A stretch of DNA of 6,636 bases from Thermoplasmata archaeon (GTDB taxonomy: Archaea; Thermoplasmatota; Thermoplasmata; Thermoplasmatales; Thermoplasmataceae). The notes under the pieces are model-generated. The model worked only from the letters and a program-made list of their open reading frames with translations. It made no database searches and was not told the origin of the DNA. This document shows positions 1 through 6,035 of this stretch, piece after piece. The stretch spans positions 1-6,636 of the forward strand of contig JAKAYM010000103.1 of the NCBI GenBank assembly GCA_021826795.1, in the 5' to 3' direction. The position numbers were made by a program, and so were the translations under genes. The first letter of the stretch is position 1. Every line of letters begins with the position of its first letter.

Positions 1-42
1 AAAAACCCGATTACAATATTAAATTTTAAATAAACAAAAACC

Positions 43-53
43 TTTTTTAAAAG
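43..53 (+). promoter_or_regulatory. TATA-like promoter element of the prs-DUF99 operon
   Basis: A T-run followed by four A and a G forms a TTTTAAAA core at 45-52, resembling an archaeal TATA box. Its centre lies about 30 bases before the ATG at 79, so transcription would start only a few bases before the start codon. No Shine-Dalgarno motif stands before this ATG (the preceding bases are atataaaa), which fits a leaderless or nearly leaderless mRNA. The call is from sequence pattern only; in DNA this AT-rich such matches arise by chance. Confidence 0.45.
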
Positions 54-78
54 TTAATAATAAAGTATAGATATAAAA

Positions 79-942
79 ATGTATATTGTCCCCTCGTCTA
101 CCGCTTACAACGTGTCAAGGAAACTGGCAAGTATTTTTTCCTGTAATGTCTCCGGCGTTGTCAGAAAGAGATTTCCAGATAATGAAATGTATCTTAAAAT
201 AATTGATGATATTAGTGGTGAAGACGTTCTTCTAGTTGGCAATACCAGAAGTGATTCAGATATCATAGAATATCTTCTGCTTCTGGATGCCATAAAAGAG
301 GAGGAACCAAAAAGTATCACCGCTGTTATACCGTTCTTCGGTTATGCAAGACAGCATATGAGATACAGTAACGGGGAACCTGTATCATCAAAGGTTTTCA
401 CAAAGGCAGTAAATCAATATGCAGATAGGATTATTACAGTGGAGCTGCATGATGAACAGACCCTGAACTATTCCGATGTACCGTTTACTGATATTAAAAT
501 TATCGACCCTGTATATAGTTATTTTAAAAATAAGAACATAGATTTTGTGATGTCTCCCGATGATGGCGGATATGAGCGTGCGAAAATAATGGGGGGTAGG
601 CTCGGAATTCCCGCATATTATATAGACAAAAAAAGAATAGATTCAACAACTGTCAAAATGGTTCTTCCCGAGGAAGATTATATAGATAAAAACGTTCTTT
701 TACTTGACGATATAATTTCTACGGGAGGCACAATTATGAAAGCATCAAAACTGATAAGACAGAACGGTGCAAAAAACATATATGCATGTGCAATACATGG
801 GGTATTTGCCAATAACAGCAACGAAAAAATAGAAAAATATGTAAATGAACTTGCAGTAACAGACACAATAGAAACAAAATACAGCAATATAACAGTTTCA
901 GAGGAAATAGCAGCGTCATTGAAAAGCAAGATAAGCATATGA
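79..942 (+). CDS. prs: Ribose-phosphate pyrophosphokinase (PRPP synthetase)
   Basis: This cytosolic enzyme transfers pyrophosphate from ATP to ribose 5-phosphate, giving PRPP for purine, pyrimidine, histidine, tryptophan and NAD synthesis. The 287-residue length matches archaeal PRPP synthetases and is shorter than the roughly 315 residues of bacterial class I enzymes. Motifs in order: RFPDNE at 31-36 (family RFPDGE), FGYARQ at 87-92 followed by the archaeal RYSNGEPVSSK stretch, the metal/ATP-site LHDEQ at 123-127, SPDDGG at 159-164, the catalytic flexible-loop KKRID at 184-188, and the ribose-5-phosphate-binding LLLDDIISTGGT at 207-218. These are the two phosphoribosyltransferase-fold halves of the family. 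The ATG at 79 gives the usual N-terminus (MYIVPSST) and sits right behind a TATA-like box. The gene's TGA overlaps the ATG of the DUF99 gene, so the two are co-translated. No key residue appears to be missing. Confidence 0.96.
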   Translation: MYIVPSSTAYNVSRKLASIFSCNVSGVVRKRFPDNEMYLKIIDDISGEDVLLVGNTRSDSDIIEYLLLLDAIKEEEPKSITAVIPFFGYARQHMRYSNGEPVSSKVFTKAVNQYADRIITVELHDEQTLNYSDVPFTDIKIIDPVYSYFKNKNIDFVMSPDDGGYERAKIMGGRLGIPAYYIDKKRIDSTTVKMVLPEEDYIDKNVLLLDDIISTGGTIMKASKLIRQNGAKNIYACAIHGVFANNSNEKIEKYVNELAVTDTIETKYSNITVSEEIAASLKSKISI

Positions 943-1511
943 AATCTGGACTCAGAGTTCTGGGTCTGGACGATGGCCCTTTTCAAAAATTTATTGATGC
1001 AAATACTGTTCTGGTAGGCATCATTATGAGACTTGATTCCTATGTTGAAGGAGTTTCTATAAGGGAGATTACCGTAGATGGAATGGATTCTACTGAAACG
1101 GTAATGTCAATAATTAACGGTAGATTTAAGGGTGATATAGATTTTATACTGTCAAACGGTATTACATTTGCAGGATTCAATATATTAGATATGGAGGAAA
1201 TTAATGAAAAGACAGGAATACCGGTAATAGCTATAACAAGAAAAAAACCGTCGATTGAAAATATTTTCAATGCTCTTTCGCTTCACTTCAAGGATGCTGA
1301 ACAAAGAATAAAAATAATTAAAAAAACTTCTGTGGATGAAATAAAATGCGGAAAAAGAACACTATATATAAACAGGGCAGGCATATCGTTGAATGACGCA
1401 ATAATGCTTATAAATAAAACAACTTATATGGGTAATATTCCTGAACCCGTCAGAATGGCGCATTTAGTGGCAACTGCAATAAAAAATAAGGAAAGTCATG
1501 GAAGGGTATAA
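939..1511 (+). CDS. DUF99 (UPF0215) family protein, function unknown
   Basis: This is a 190-residue member of DUF99, a family of conserved archaeal proteins with no established reaction. Family landmarks seen here are LGLDDGPF at 8-15, VDGMD at 46-50, NGITFAGFN at 73-81, GIPVIAITRKKP at 93-104, IPEPVRMAHL at 167-176 and the C-terminal ESHGR at 185-189 (usually ESRGR). From memory, the fold has been likened to endonuclease V/RNase H-like proteins. The conserved acidic residues Asp11, Asp12, Asp47 and Asp50 would suit a metal-dependent nuclease-type site, but that is inference. The length is normal for the family. Translation starts inside the stop codon of prs (ATGA), with no Shine-Dalgarno before it, so expression probably depends on the upstream gene. 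This link with PRPP synthesis hints at a nucleotide or nucleic-acid role without proving it. There are no membrane segments or signal peptide. Confidence 0.9.
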   Translation: MKSGLRVLGLDDGPFQKFIDANTVLVGIIMRLDSYVEGVSIREITVDGMDSTETVMSIINGRFKGDIDFILSNGITFAGFNILDMEEINEKTGIPVIAITRKKPSIENIFNALSLHFKDAEQRIKIIKKTSVDEIKCGKRTLYINRAGISLNDAIMLINKTTYMGNIPEPVRMAHLVATAIKNKESHGRV

Positions 1512-1517
1512 AATATC

Positions 1518-1523
1518 AAAAAA
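1518..1523 (-). terminator. Oligo-T terminator of the transporter gene (minus strand)
   Basis: Read on the minus strand, six T follow directly after the TAA of the transporter gene, and further T-rich sequence (gatatttta) continues toward the end of the DUF99 gene. This would end the minus-strand transcript inside the 12-base gap between the convergent genes. It forms a back-to-back pair with the plus-strand T-run at 1527-1533. The run is short, so termination may be partial. Confidence 0.4.
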
Positions 1524-1533
1524 TTATTTTTTT
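1524..1533 (+). terminator. Oligo-T terminator of the prs-DUF99 operon
   Basis: About 12 bases after the DUF99 stop codon the plus strand reads ttattttttt, ending in seven T. Archaeal RNA polymerase can stop at T-runs without a hairpin, and none is visible here. The run lies within the last codons (two Lys) and stop of the oppositely oriented transporter gene, so the two transcripts would overlap at their 3' ends. Confidence 0.5.
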
Positions 1534-2921
1534 CCTGCAACTGTGATGTTGTTCATTTCGCCTATCTCACCGGATGCCTTTTCCAGTGAACCCTTTGTTT
1601 CTGGTATGAATATAAAGGTTATAACAGATGCAGCTATTGCAAGCCCCGCAAGGTAATAAAAGGCAAAAGATTCACCAAGTACAAGGAAAAGAGTAGGGAA
1701 CACAAATGATGAAATGGCCGCCCCGCTTCTCCCGGCAGCCACGGTGTATGATTGTATCTGTGATCTTATCTTGGTCGGTGCCAGCTCAACCCCGTACATA
1801 CCGGAGGCTGTGATGGATCCTGGGCCAGCCTGATTAAAGAAGTGCATACCCACACCGTATACGAGCATGCCCACCAGTGGAAGCACTGCTACAATGCCGA
1901 TTCCGCTTATTCCATCAAATATCAGAAGGAATACTCCCATTCCCATGAATCCAACAATCTGTAATGATTTTCTTCCTTTTTTGTCAATAAGTGATAGCAT
2001 GACAACACCTCCTATCAGTGTAAATACTTCCATTAGATATGTCCACGCATCAGGTGAAAGCCCCATTTTGGATGCAATCAATGTTGGCCCAAACAGAATA
2101 CCCGCATATGCAACCTGATCATAGAAAAACCATAGAACCATTGCAGAAATATACTCTCTTCTGTATTTATGGAAATAATACTTGAAGTTATGCTTATCCT
2201 GTATATCACCCTGTATTCTCACGCTTCTATGGGCTACATATTCTACCTCATCTTCAAAGCTTTTTTTATCTCCTGCTATCCTTGCTATAAATCTCGGGGT
2301 TTCTGGCATTTTTCTTCTGAGGTATACCACTGCAAGTGCCGGGACAGCACCCATAGCAAGAATAACTCTCCACAGTATTGCATCTGAAACTCCCATTACA
2401 GGTCCAAAAATCATATATGTAAAGGCCGCAAGTAGAGCACCGAATCCCCACATCATGCCGAAGCCAAACCCAATAGTTTTTCCCCTGTCCTTTGCATTTG
2501 AATGTTCTCCCATTATCATGGGTGACATCACGTAATCAGCACCAACCCCGATGCCTAGTATTAATCTTATGCCGATGAGCAGCCAGACATTTATTGCAAA
2601 TATCTGCATTATAGCCGCAACGCCGAGTATTAAAACATCCACACCATAGAATTTTTTCCTGCCCCTTCTAGCAAGTTCACCAAAAATTATAGCACCCACT
2701 GCAGCGCCTATTAAAGCCGATCCGGCTATGAGGCTGGTAAAAAGTATGTAGTTTGGGTTGCTTTTCGTAATTCCATATGCAGTGAGTATAATCGCGAGAA
2801 CTATACCCACTGATGAGAGATCATAACCATCGGTAAATACGCCCATGCCGGTTGTCAGTATTGACCTTGCATGGAACCATCCAAATTTCTGTTTATCAAG
2901 ATCTTCAAATATATCTGCCAT
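1524..2921 (-). CDS. Major facilitator superfamily transporter, PHO84-like (phosphate or sugar/metabolite:H+ symporter)
   Basis: This is a 465-residue inner-membrane transporter with about 12 hydrophobic segments in two halves. The loop 2-3 MFS motif is GELARRGRKK at 81-90 and its second-half copy is DKKGRK at 313-318. It ends with PETKGSLE at 440-447, as in sugar porters, and carries PETPRF at 206-211. The first segment's FTDGYDLS (29-36) and GADYVMSP at 127-134 recall the PHO84 phosphate:proton symporters, as do Trp264, Asp268 and Tyr272 in segment 7. The positions expected to hold the PHO84 Gln and Asn phosphate contacts are not conserved (see findings), so phosphate is not assured; a sugar or organic acid is equally plausible beside the lactonase gene. 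Start choice: an in-frame TTG at 2930 would add three residues, but the ATG at 2921 fits the predicted transcript start near 2930 and has GAGG just before it. It is transcribed in the same direction as the lactonase gene upstream and ends 12 bases from DUF99. Confidence 0.9.
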   Translation of the reverse strand: MADIFEDLDKQKFGWFHARSILTTGMGVFTDGYDLSSVGIVLAIILTAYGITKSNPNYILFTSLIAGSALIGAAVGAIIFGELARRGRKKFYGVDVLILGVAAIMQIFAINVWLLIGIRLILGIGVGADYVMSPMIMGEHSNAKDRGKTIGFGFGMMWGFGALLAAFTYMIFGPVMGVSDAILWRVILAMGAVPALAVVYLRRKMPETPRFIARIAGDKKSFEDEVEYVAHRSVRIQGDIQDKHNFKYYFHKYRREYISAMVLWFFYDQVAYAGILFGPTLIASKMGLSPDAWTYLMEVFTLIGGVVMLSLIDKKGRKSLQIVGFMGMGVFLLIFDGISGIGIVAVLPLVGMLVYGVGMHFFNQAGPGSITASGMYGVELAPTKIRSQIQSYTVAAGRSGAAISSFVFPTLFLVLGESFAFYYLAGLAIAASVITFIFIPETKGSLEKASGEIGEMNNITVAGKK

Positions 2922-2946
2922 TATCCTCAATAAATTATAATGTAAT

Positions 2947-2961
2947 TATATATATATTTAA
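2947..2961 (-). promoter_or_regulatory. TATA-like promoter of the transporter gene
   Basis: On the minus strand this reads TTAAATATATATATA and is centred about 34 bases before the ATG at 2921. Transcription would then begin near 2930, leaving a leader of about 9 bases that contains GAGG (2928-2925). This placement argues for the ATG at 2921 rather than the TTG at 2930 as start codon. The transporter may also be read through from the lactonase gene, since no T-run stands between them. Confidence 0.5.
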
Positions 2962-3017
2962 CCGACATAATATATAGTTTAATATATAAAGTATATAGAA
3001 ATATTAACGCAATACTA

Positions 3018-3842
3018 TCATAAAAACTTGAACTCTGAAGAAGGAAGTCCCGGTATGTCGTTTCTGAATTTATACAGGTGACCACCACGGTTAATTTTAT
3101 CACTTGCCGTTGTTATATAGAGGGTTTGTAAATCATCATCGCCGAATATACATGAAGTTACATTTTTTGTGCCCACGAAAATTTTCTTTACTGCCTCTCC
3201 CGCTTTATTGAATTCTATTATGCCATTGCCTCCATAAAATGCAACGTACAAATTACCCTGTGAATCGATGGTCATACCATCAGGGACACCTGCAAAAGAT
3301 GAAACATCAATGCTTTTTCTCTCAGATATTATTGTGGATGTTTGTGCATCATAATCAAAAACCCTGATTTTTCTTGTAGGGGAATCTACATAATACATTG
3401 TTTTTGAATCAAGGTCCCATATGGTACCGTTTGATATTGTAATATTATCCAGCACGGTTTTTTCACCTTTTCCGAATCTGTAAAGTTTACCTGATGGTGT
3501 TCTTTCATCCATATCCATGGTTCCTGCAAAGAGAAATCCATTTTTGTCGCATTTACCATCGTTAAATCTTATATTTTCTGGAAGGGCTACTCTGAAAATA
3601 GTTTCAACTACCATTCTCGTGAAAGATAAGTGTCTTATGGAGTCTTTTGTTCCGAAAACTATACCATCTTTGCATGGAACAATAAAAGGTATAATCCTAT
3701 CGGTATAAATGGTTCTGAGTGATCCATCGTATGCATAAATCTTTCCGCCCAGTATATCTACGTAGTAAAGTACCCCATCGAGCCACAGAGGCGATTCTCC
3801 AAGCTGCAGTTGTGATGATGCCCTTATAAGTCTGGCCTTCAT
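3018..3842 (-). CDS. SMP-30/gluconolactonase family sugar lactonase
   Basis: This is a 274-residue protein of the SMP-30/gluconolactonase/LRE-like six-bladed beta-propeller family. Such enzymes use one divalent metal to hydrolyse sugar lactones (for example glucono- or galactonolactone) to aldonic acids. The metal ligands line up with those of human SMP30: Glu16 in GESPLW (15-20), Asn138 in ISNG (136-139) and Asp188 in GVPDGM (185-190). The substrate-site Arg92 and Asn94 lie in RFNDGKCD (92-99). Other family landmarks are FAGTMD (105-110), SGKLYRF (117-123), YYVDS (150-154) and GNLYVAFY (196-203). There is no signal peptide, so it is cytoplasmic. The length is close to the family norm of about 290. 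The ATG at 3842 lies about 26 bases behind a TATA-like box. It probably supplies aldonate to a non-phosphorylated Entner-Doudoroff-type pathway; the exact sugar cannot be read from sequence. The MFS transporter gene follows 96 bases downstream on the same strand. Confidence 0.92.
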   Translation of the reverse strand: MKARLIRASSQLQLGESPLWLDGVLYYVDILGGKIYAYDGSLRTIYTDRIIPFIVPCKDGIVFGTKDSIRHLSFTRMVVETIFRVALPENIRFNDGKCDKNGFLFAGTMDMDERTPSGKLYRFGKGEKTVLDNITISNGTIWDLDSKTMYYVDSPTRKIRVFDYDAQTSTIISERKSIDVSSFAGVPDGMTIDSQGNLYVAFYGGNGIIEFNKAGEAVKKIFVGTKNVTSCIFGDDDLQTLYITTASDKINRGGHLYKFRNDIPGLPSSEFKFL

Positions 3843-3861
3843 TACCTTTTATCAATTAATA

Positions 3862-3873
3862 CATATATATAAG
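3862..3873 (-). promoter_or_regulatory. TATA-like promoter of the lactonase gene
   Basis: The minus strand reads CTTATATATATG here, centred about 25-26 bases before the ATG at 3842. This is the spacing expected for a leaderless archaeal transcript, although a weak AGGT occurs just before the ATG. The element lies in the 162-base divergent region shared with the Rieske-ETF operon. Confidence 0.55.
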
Positions 3874-3944
3874 TTACTAATAGATATAGAGTTAAACATT
3901 ATTTTATAATCAATTATCCATTATAGAGGCTACTAAAATTTAAA

Positions 3945-3985
3945 AATATTTATAATAGAATATCAACTGCGCAATATTTATAATA
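3945..3985 (+). repeat. Two direct copies of a 13-base TATA-containing element
   Basis: The sequence AATATTTATAATA occurs exactly at 3945-3957 and again at 3973-3985, start to start 28 bases. The second copy is placed as the promoter of the Rieske gene. The first could be a second core promoter, giving a transcript starting about 28 bases further upstream, or a duplicated binding site. Low base complexity weakens the argument, but an exact 13-base match at this spacing deserves notice. Confidence 0.6.
3973..3985 (+). promoter_or_regulatory. TATA promoter of the Rieske-ETF operon
   Basis: AATATTTATAATA is centred 26 bases before the A of the ATG at 4005, so the mRNA would begin at or next to the start codon. 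No Shine-Dalgarno is present (preceding bases aattattaataact), consistent with leaderless translation of the Rieske protein. This is the best-placed promoter in the window. Confidence 0.6.
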
Positions 3986-4004
3986 CGATTAATTATTAAT
4001 AACT

Positions 4005-4325
4005 ATGTGGGAAACTCTGTTTAAAAAAGATAAAATTGATGATAATTCCATGAAAGCTGTTACTGTTAAAGGTATTCCCTTGCTCATTGCAAATATTAAT
4101 GGTAAAATATACGCAACTGATTTATACTGTACTCATGAGCAAACAGACCTTTCTGATGGTTTTATAGAAAAATGCAACGTTATATGCCCTGCCCATTTCG
4201 CATCCTTTGACTTAAGGACCGGTCATGTGGTTTCTGGCCCTGAGGATGAAAGTTCAGCAATTGATAACCTTAAAGCATATCATACCAGGATAGAGGATGG
4301 CATTATAATGGTGGAATTACCATGA
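4005..4325 (+). CDS. Rieske [2Fe-2S] ferredoxin, soluble low-potential type
   Basis: This is a small soluble electron carrier of 106 residues made almost entirely of one Rieske domain. The cluster ligands are seen as C-x-H and C-x2-H: Cys42 and His44 in CTHEQ, and Cys61 and His64 in CPAHFASFDLRTG. The pair of extra cysteines that forms a disulfide in bc1-type Rieske proteins is absent, as is any membrane anchor or signal peptide. It therefore resembles the cytoplasmic ferredoxins that serve aromatic-ring dioxygenases (BphA3/BphF type). Cys57 lies outside the ligand pattern. No oxygenase or reductase gene is in the window. Its stop codon overlaps the start of the fused ETF gene (ATGA), so the two proteins are probably made together. 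An electron-transfer partnership with the ETF is an inference from that coupling. The ATG at 4005 fits the TATA position. Confidence 0.93.
   Translation: MWETLFKKDKIDDNSMKAVTVKGIPLLIANINGKIYATDLYCTHEQTDLSDGFIEKCNVICPAHFASFDLRTGHVVSGPEDESSAIDNLKAYHTRIEDGIIMVELP
4310..4315 (+). promoter_or_regulatory. Shine-Dalgarno-like site for the fused ETF gene
   Basis: GGTGGA stands six bases before the ATG at 4322, inside the last codons of the Rieske gene. GGTG can pair with the CACC of the archaeal 16S rRNA 3' end. Unlike the other starts here, which look leaderless or depend on the gene before, this internal operon gene has its own plausible ribosome site in addition to the ATGA overlap. Confidence 0.45.
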
Positions 4326-5995
4326 AAATCCTGGTTCTTGTTAAACAGATTCCGGATATAAATGAAATTAAATTTGATGAAAAAACCAAGCGAATCATAA
4401 GGAGCGGGGTAAAGCTGTTATTTAATTCATACGATAAAAAGGCGGTTGAGGCAGCTGTTCAGCTATCTGAAAAGTATGGCTGTGAAACCTACGCTGCAAC
4501 AATGGGACCGCCAGCCGCTGCGGAAATTTTAATGGATTCAATGCGCATGGGAATAAATCATGGGATACTATTAAGCGATCGGAATTTTGCCGGTTCAGAC
4601 ACCTATGTAACGTCACACATACTCTCAGCACTGGTCAATATTATAAATCCTGACATTGTTCTGACCGGGAAATCATCACTGGATGGAGAAACATCCCAGG
4701 TACCGCCTGAAACAGCCCAGATGTCAGGATATAACTTTCTTTCAAACGTATCAGAGATACAGATCATGGAAAAGAGCGTTAAAGTAATACGGGATGAAGA
4801 TGACGGTATAGCCCAATATGAAGCGCCACTGCCCGCAGTTCTCTCTGTAAGTGAAAAGATCAACAGGGCCAGACAGGTAGACCCTTCCAGGAAAATAGAG
4901 GAAGTTGAAGTATATGACTCAGATATCACACCATGGAAAGGAAGCAAATCTCCAACAGAGGTAATAGACACATTTCCATTGGATAGCTCAAGGAACAGTA
5001 AATTAATAGATTTTGATGAATTTATCGGAGTATTAGAAGCCTCCGGCCACCGCACATCTGAAGTTATAAGGAAGCATATAGGAGAACCGGCAACAGATAA
5101 TGTTTTCCTGGGACTTGCAGTGGATGATCCAAAAATATCCATGGAAATTTCGTCTAAAATTGCTGAAATAACAAAGGATAAAATTATCATTATCGGAAAC
5201 ATCGATCCATCCAGGCTCCATGGTATGGCCTGCCACCAGTATATATATCTCGATGATTATGACAGTATTTCTATGGCTAAATATGTAGGAAAATATATAC
5301 AGGAAAATCCTGTTAAGCATATACTTGCACCATCCAATTTAAACGGCAGGGATATAATGTCATTTGTGGCGGCCTCACTGGGCCTCGGGTTAACCGCAGA
5401 TTGTGTGGATATAAAAATGGAGAATGGAAAAATGATACAGTATAAGCCATCATTCGGTGGCGGAATAATTGCTGTTATAAAATCAAAAACAGACCCGGAC
5501 ATGGCCACGGTTAGAAAAGGCATGTTCAAACTCATGTATATCAGTAAAACCTTCGAAACAGTTAACATTAGATCTAACGCCACTCCGATTAACAGATTTA
5601 TTGAAAAACAACCACTGGGTATTACATTGCATCCAATGGACACTCCGATTATCTTCGGTGTCGGAACCGGAGTTAGTATTGATGATATAAGGAGAATATA
5701 TGATATTGCTGATAGGATCGGGGCATCTGTGGGAGCAACAAGAAGGGTGGTGGATATGGGGCGAATTCCAAGACAGTTCCAGATAGGACTGACAGGTGTT
5801 TCGGTATCCCCCGAGTTGTATATTGCAATAGGCATCTCCGGATCAAACAACCATGTGGTTGGAATACGGTATGCAGGCAAGGTTATAGCCATAAACAAAA
5901 ACCCTGATGCTGCAATATTCAGGCACTCTGATTTCGGCATAATTATGGATTCCCATGAATTCATAGACAGACTATATTCAGATTTATTCAGCTAA
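4322..5995 (+). CDS. Electron transfer flavoprotein, fused beta-alpha chain (EtfB-EtfA/FixA-FixB)
   Basis: This 557-residue protein joins the two subunits of electron transfer flavoprotein in the order beta then alpha. ETFs collect electrons from dehydrogenases (for example acyl-CoA dehydrogenases) and pass them toward quinone; some types bifurcate electrons. The beta part (about 1-210) begins MKILVLVKQIPD, with MGPPAAAEIL at 61-70, FAGSDT at 89-94 and the nucleotide-binding LDGETSQVPPE at 120-130. A linker (about 210-258) precedes the alpha part, which has LNGRDIMSFVAASLGLGLTADC at 340-361, PSFGGG at 376-381 and MATVRKGMF at 394-402. The C-terminal FAD domain runs from about 443 to 555. Its residues matching human alpha Arg249, Thr266 and His286 are kept as Arg474, Thr491 and His511, whereas the TGK lysine is Val493. 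Fused ETFs are known in archaea. It is co-translated with the Rieske ferredoxin. No ETF:quinone oxidoreductase is present nearby, so the electron acceptor is open. Confidence 0.95.
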   Translation: MKILVLVKQIPDINEIKFDEKTKRIIRSGVKLLFNSYDKKAVEAAVQLSEKYGCETYAATMGPPAAAEILMDSMRMGINHGILLSDRNFAGSDTYVTSHILSALVNIINPDIVLTGKSSLDGETSQVPPETAQMSGYNFLSNVSEIQIMEKSVKVIRDEDDGIAQYEAPLPAVLSVSEKINRARQVDPSRKIEEVEVYDSDITPWKGSKSPTEVIDTFPLDSSRNSKLIDFDEFIGVLEASGHRTSEVIRKHIGEPATDNVFLGLAVDDPKISMEISSKIAEITKDKIIIIGNIDPSRLHGMACHQYIYLDDYDSISMAKYVGKYIQENPVKHILAPSNLNGRDIMSFVAASLGLGLTADCVDIKMENGKMIQYKPSFGGGIIAVIKSKTDPDMATVRKGMFKLMYISKTFETVNIRSNATPINRFIEKQPLGITLHPMDTPIIFGVGTGVSIDDIRRIYDIADRIGASVGATRRVVDMGRIPRQFQIGLTGVSVSPELYIAIGISGSNNHVVGIRYAGKVIAINKNPDAAIFRHSDFGIIMDSHEFIDRLYSDLFS

Positions 5996-6002
5996 ATCTA
6001 CA

Positions 6003-6013
6003 AAAATATAAAT
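6003..6013 (+). promoter_or_regulatory. TATA-like promoter before the 193-residue gene
   Basis: AAAATATAAAT lies in the 40-base gap after the ETF gene, centred about 28 bases before the ATG at 6036. This would give a transcript starting at or within two or three bases of the start codon. An ATG at 6028 runs only ATG GAA TAA, its stop overlapping the true start, so the correct start is 6036. No T-run terminator separates the gene from the ETF gene, so read-through is also possible. Confidence 0.45.
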
Positions 6014-6035
6014 TACCACCGATATATATGGAATA

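Noticed and set aside
1..42. AT-rich start of the window as an origin or repeat
   Set aside because: There are no repeated units or known origin motifs; it is ordinary upstream sequence of prs.
678..986. Minus-strand open frame of 102 codons over the end of prs
   Set aside because: It is antisense to the ribose-phosphate-binding motif region and the ATGA junction, with no motif of its own.
2182..2535. Plus-strand open frame of 117 codons inside the transporter gene
   Set aside because: It is antisense to a clear MFS protein with family motifs and is a by-product of its codon pattern.
3905..3925. Inverted repeat tataat / attata in the divergent region as an operator
   Set aside because: Six AT-only bases per arm are expected by chance here; it is kept only as a remark, not as a feature.
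4603..5202. Long open frame of 199 codons on the minus strand inside the ETF gene
   Set aside because: It lies wholly antisense to a well-supported ETF coding region, has a Ser/Ile-rich composition typical of a shadow frame, and shows no recognisable motif.
5257..5964. Long open frame of 235 codons on the minus strand over the ETF alpha domain
   Set aside because: It overlaps the most conserved FAD-binding part of the ETF. Its hydrophobic look comes from the complement of Ile/Asp/Gly codons, so it is not taken as a membrane protein.
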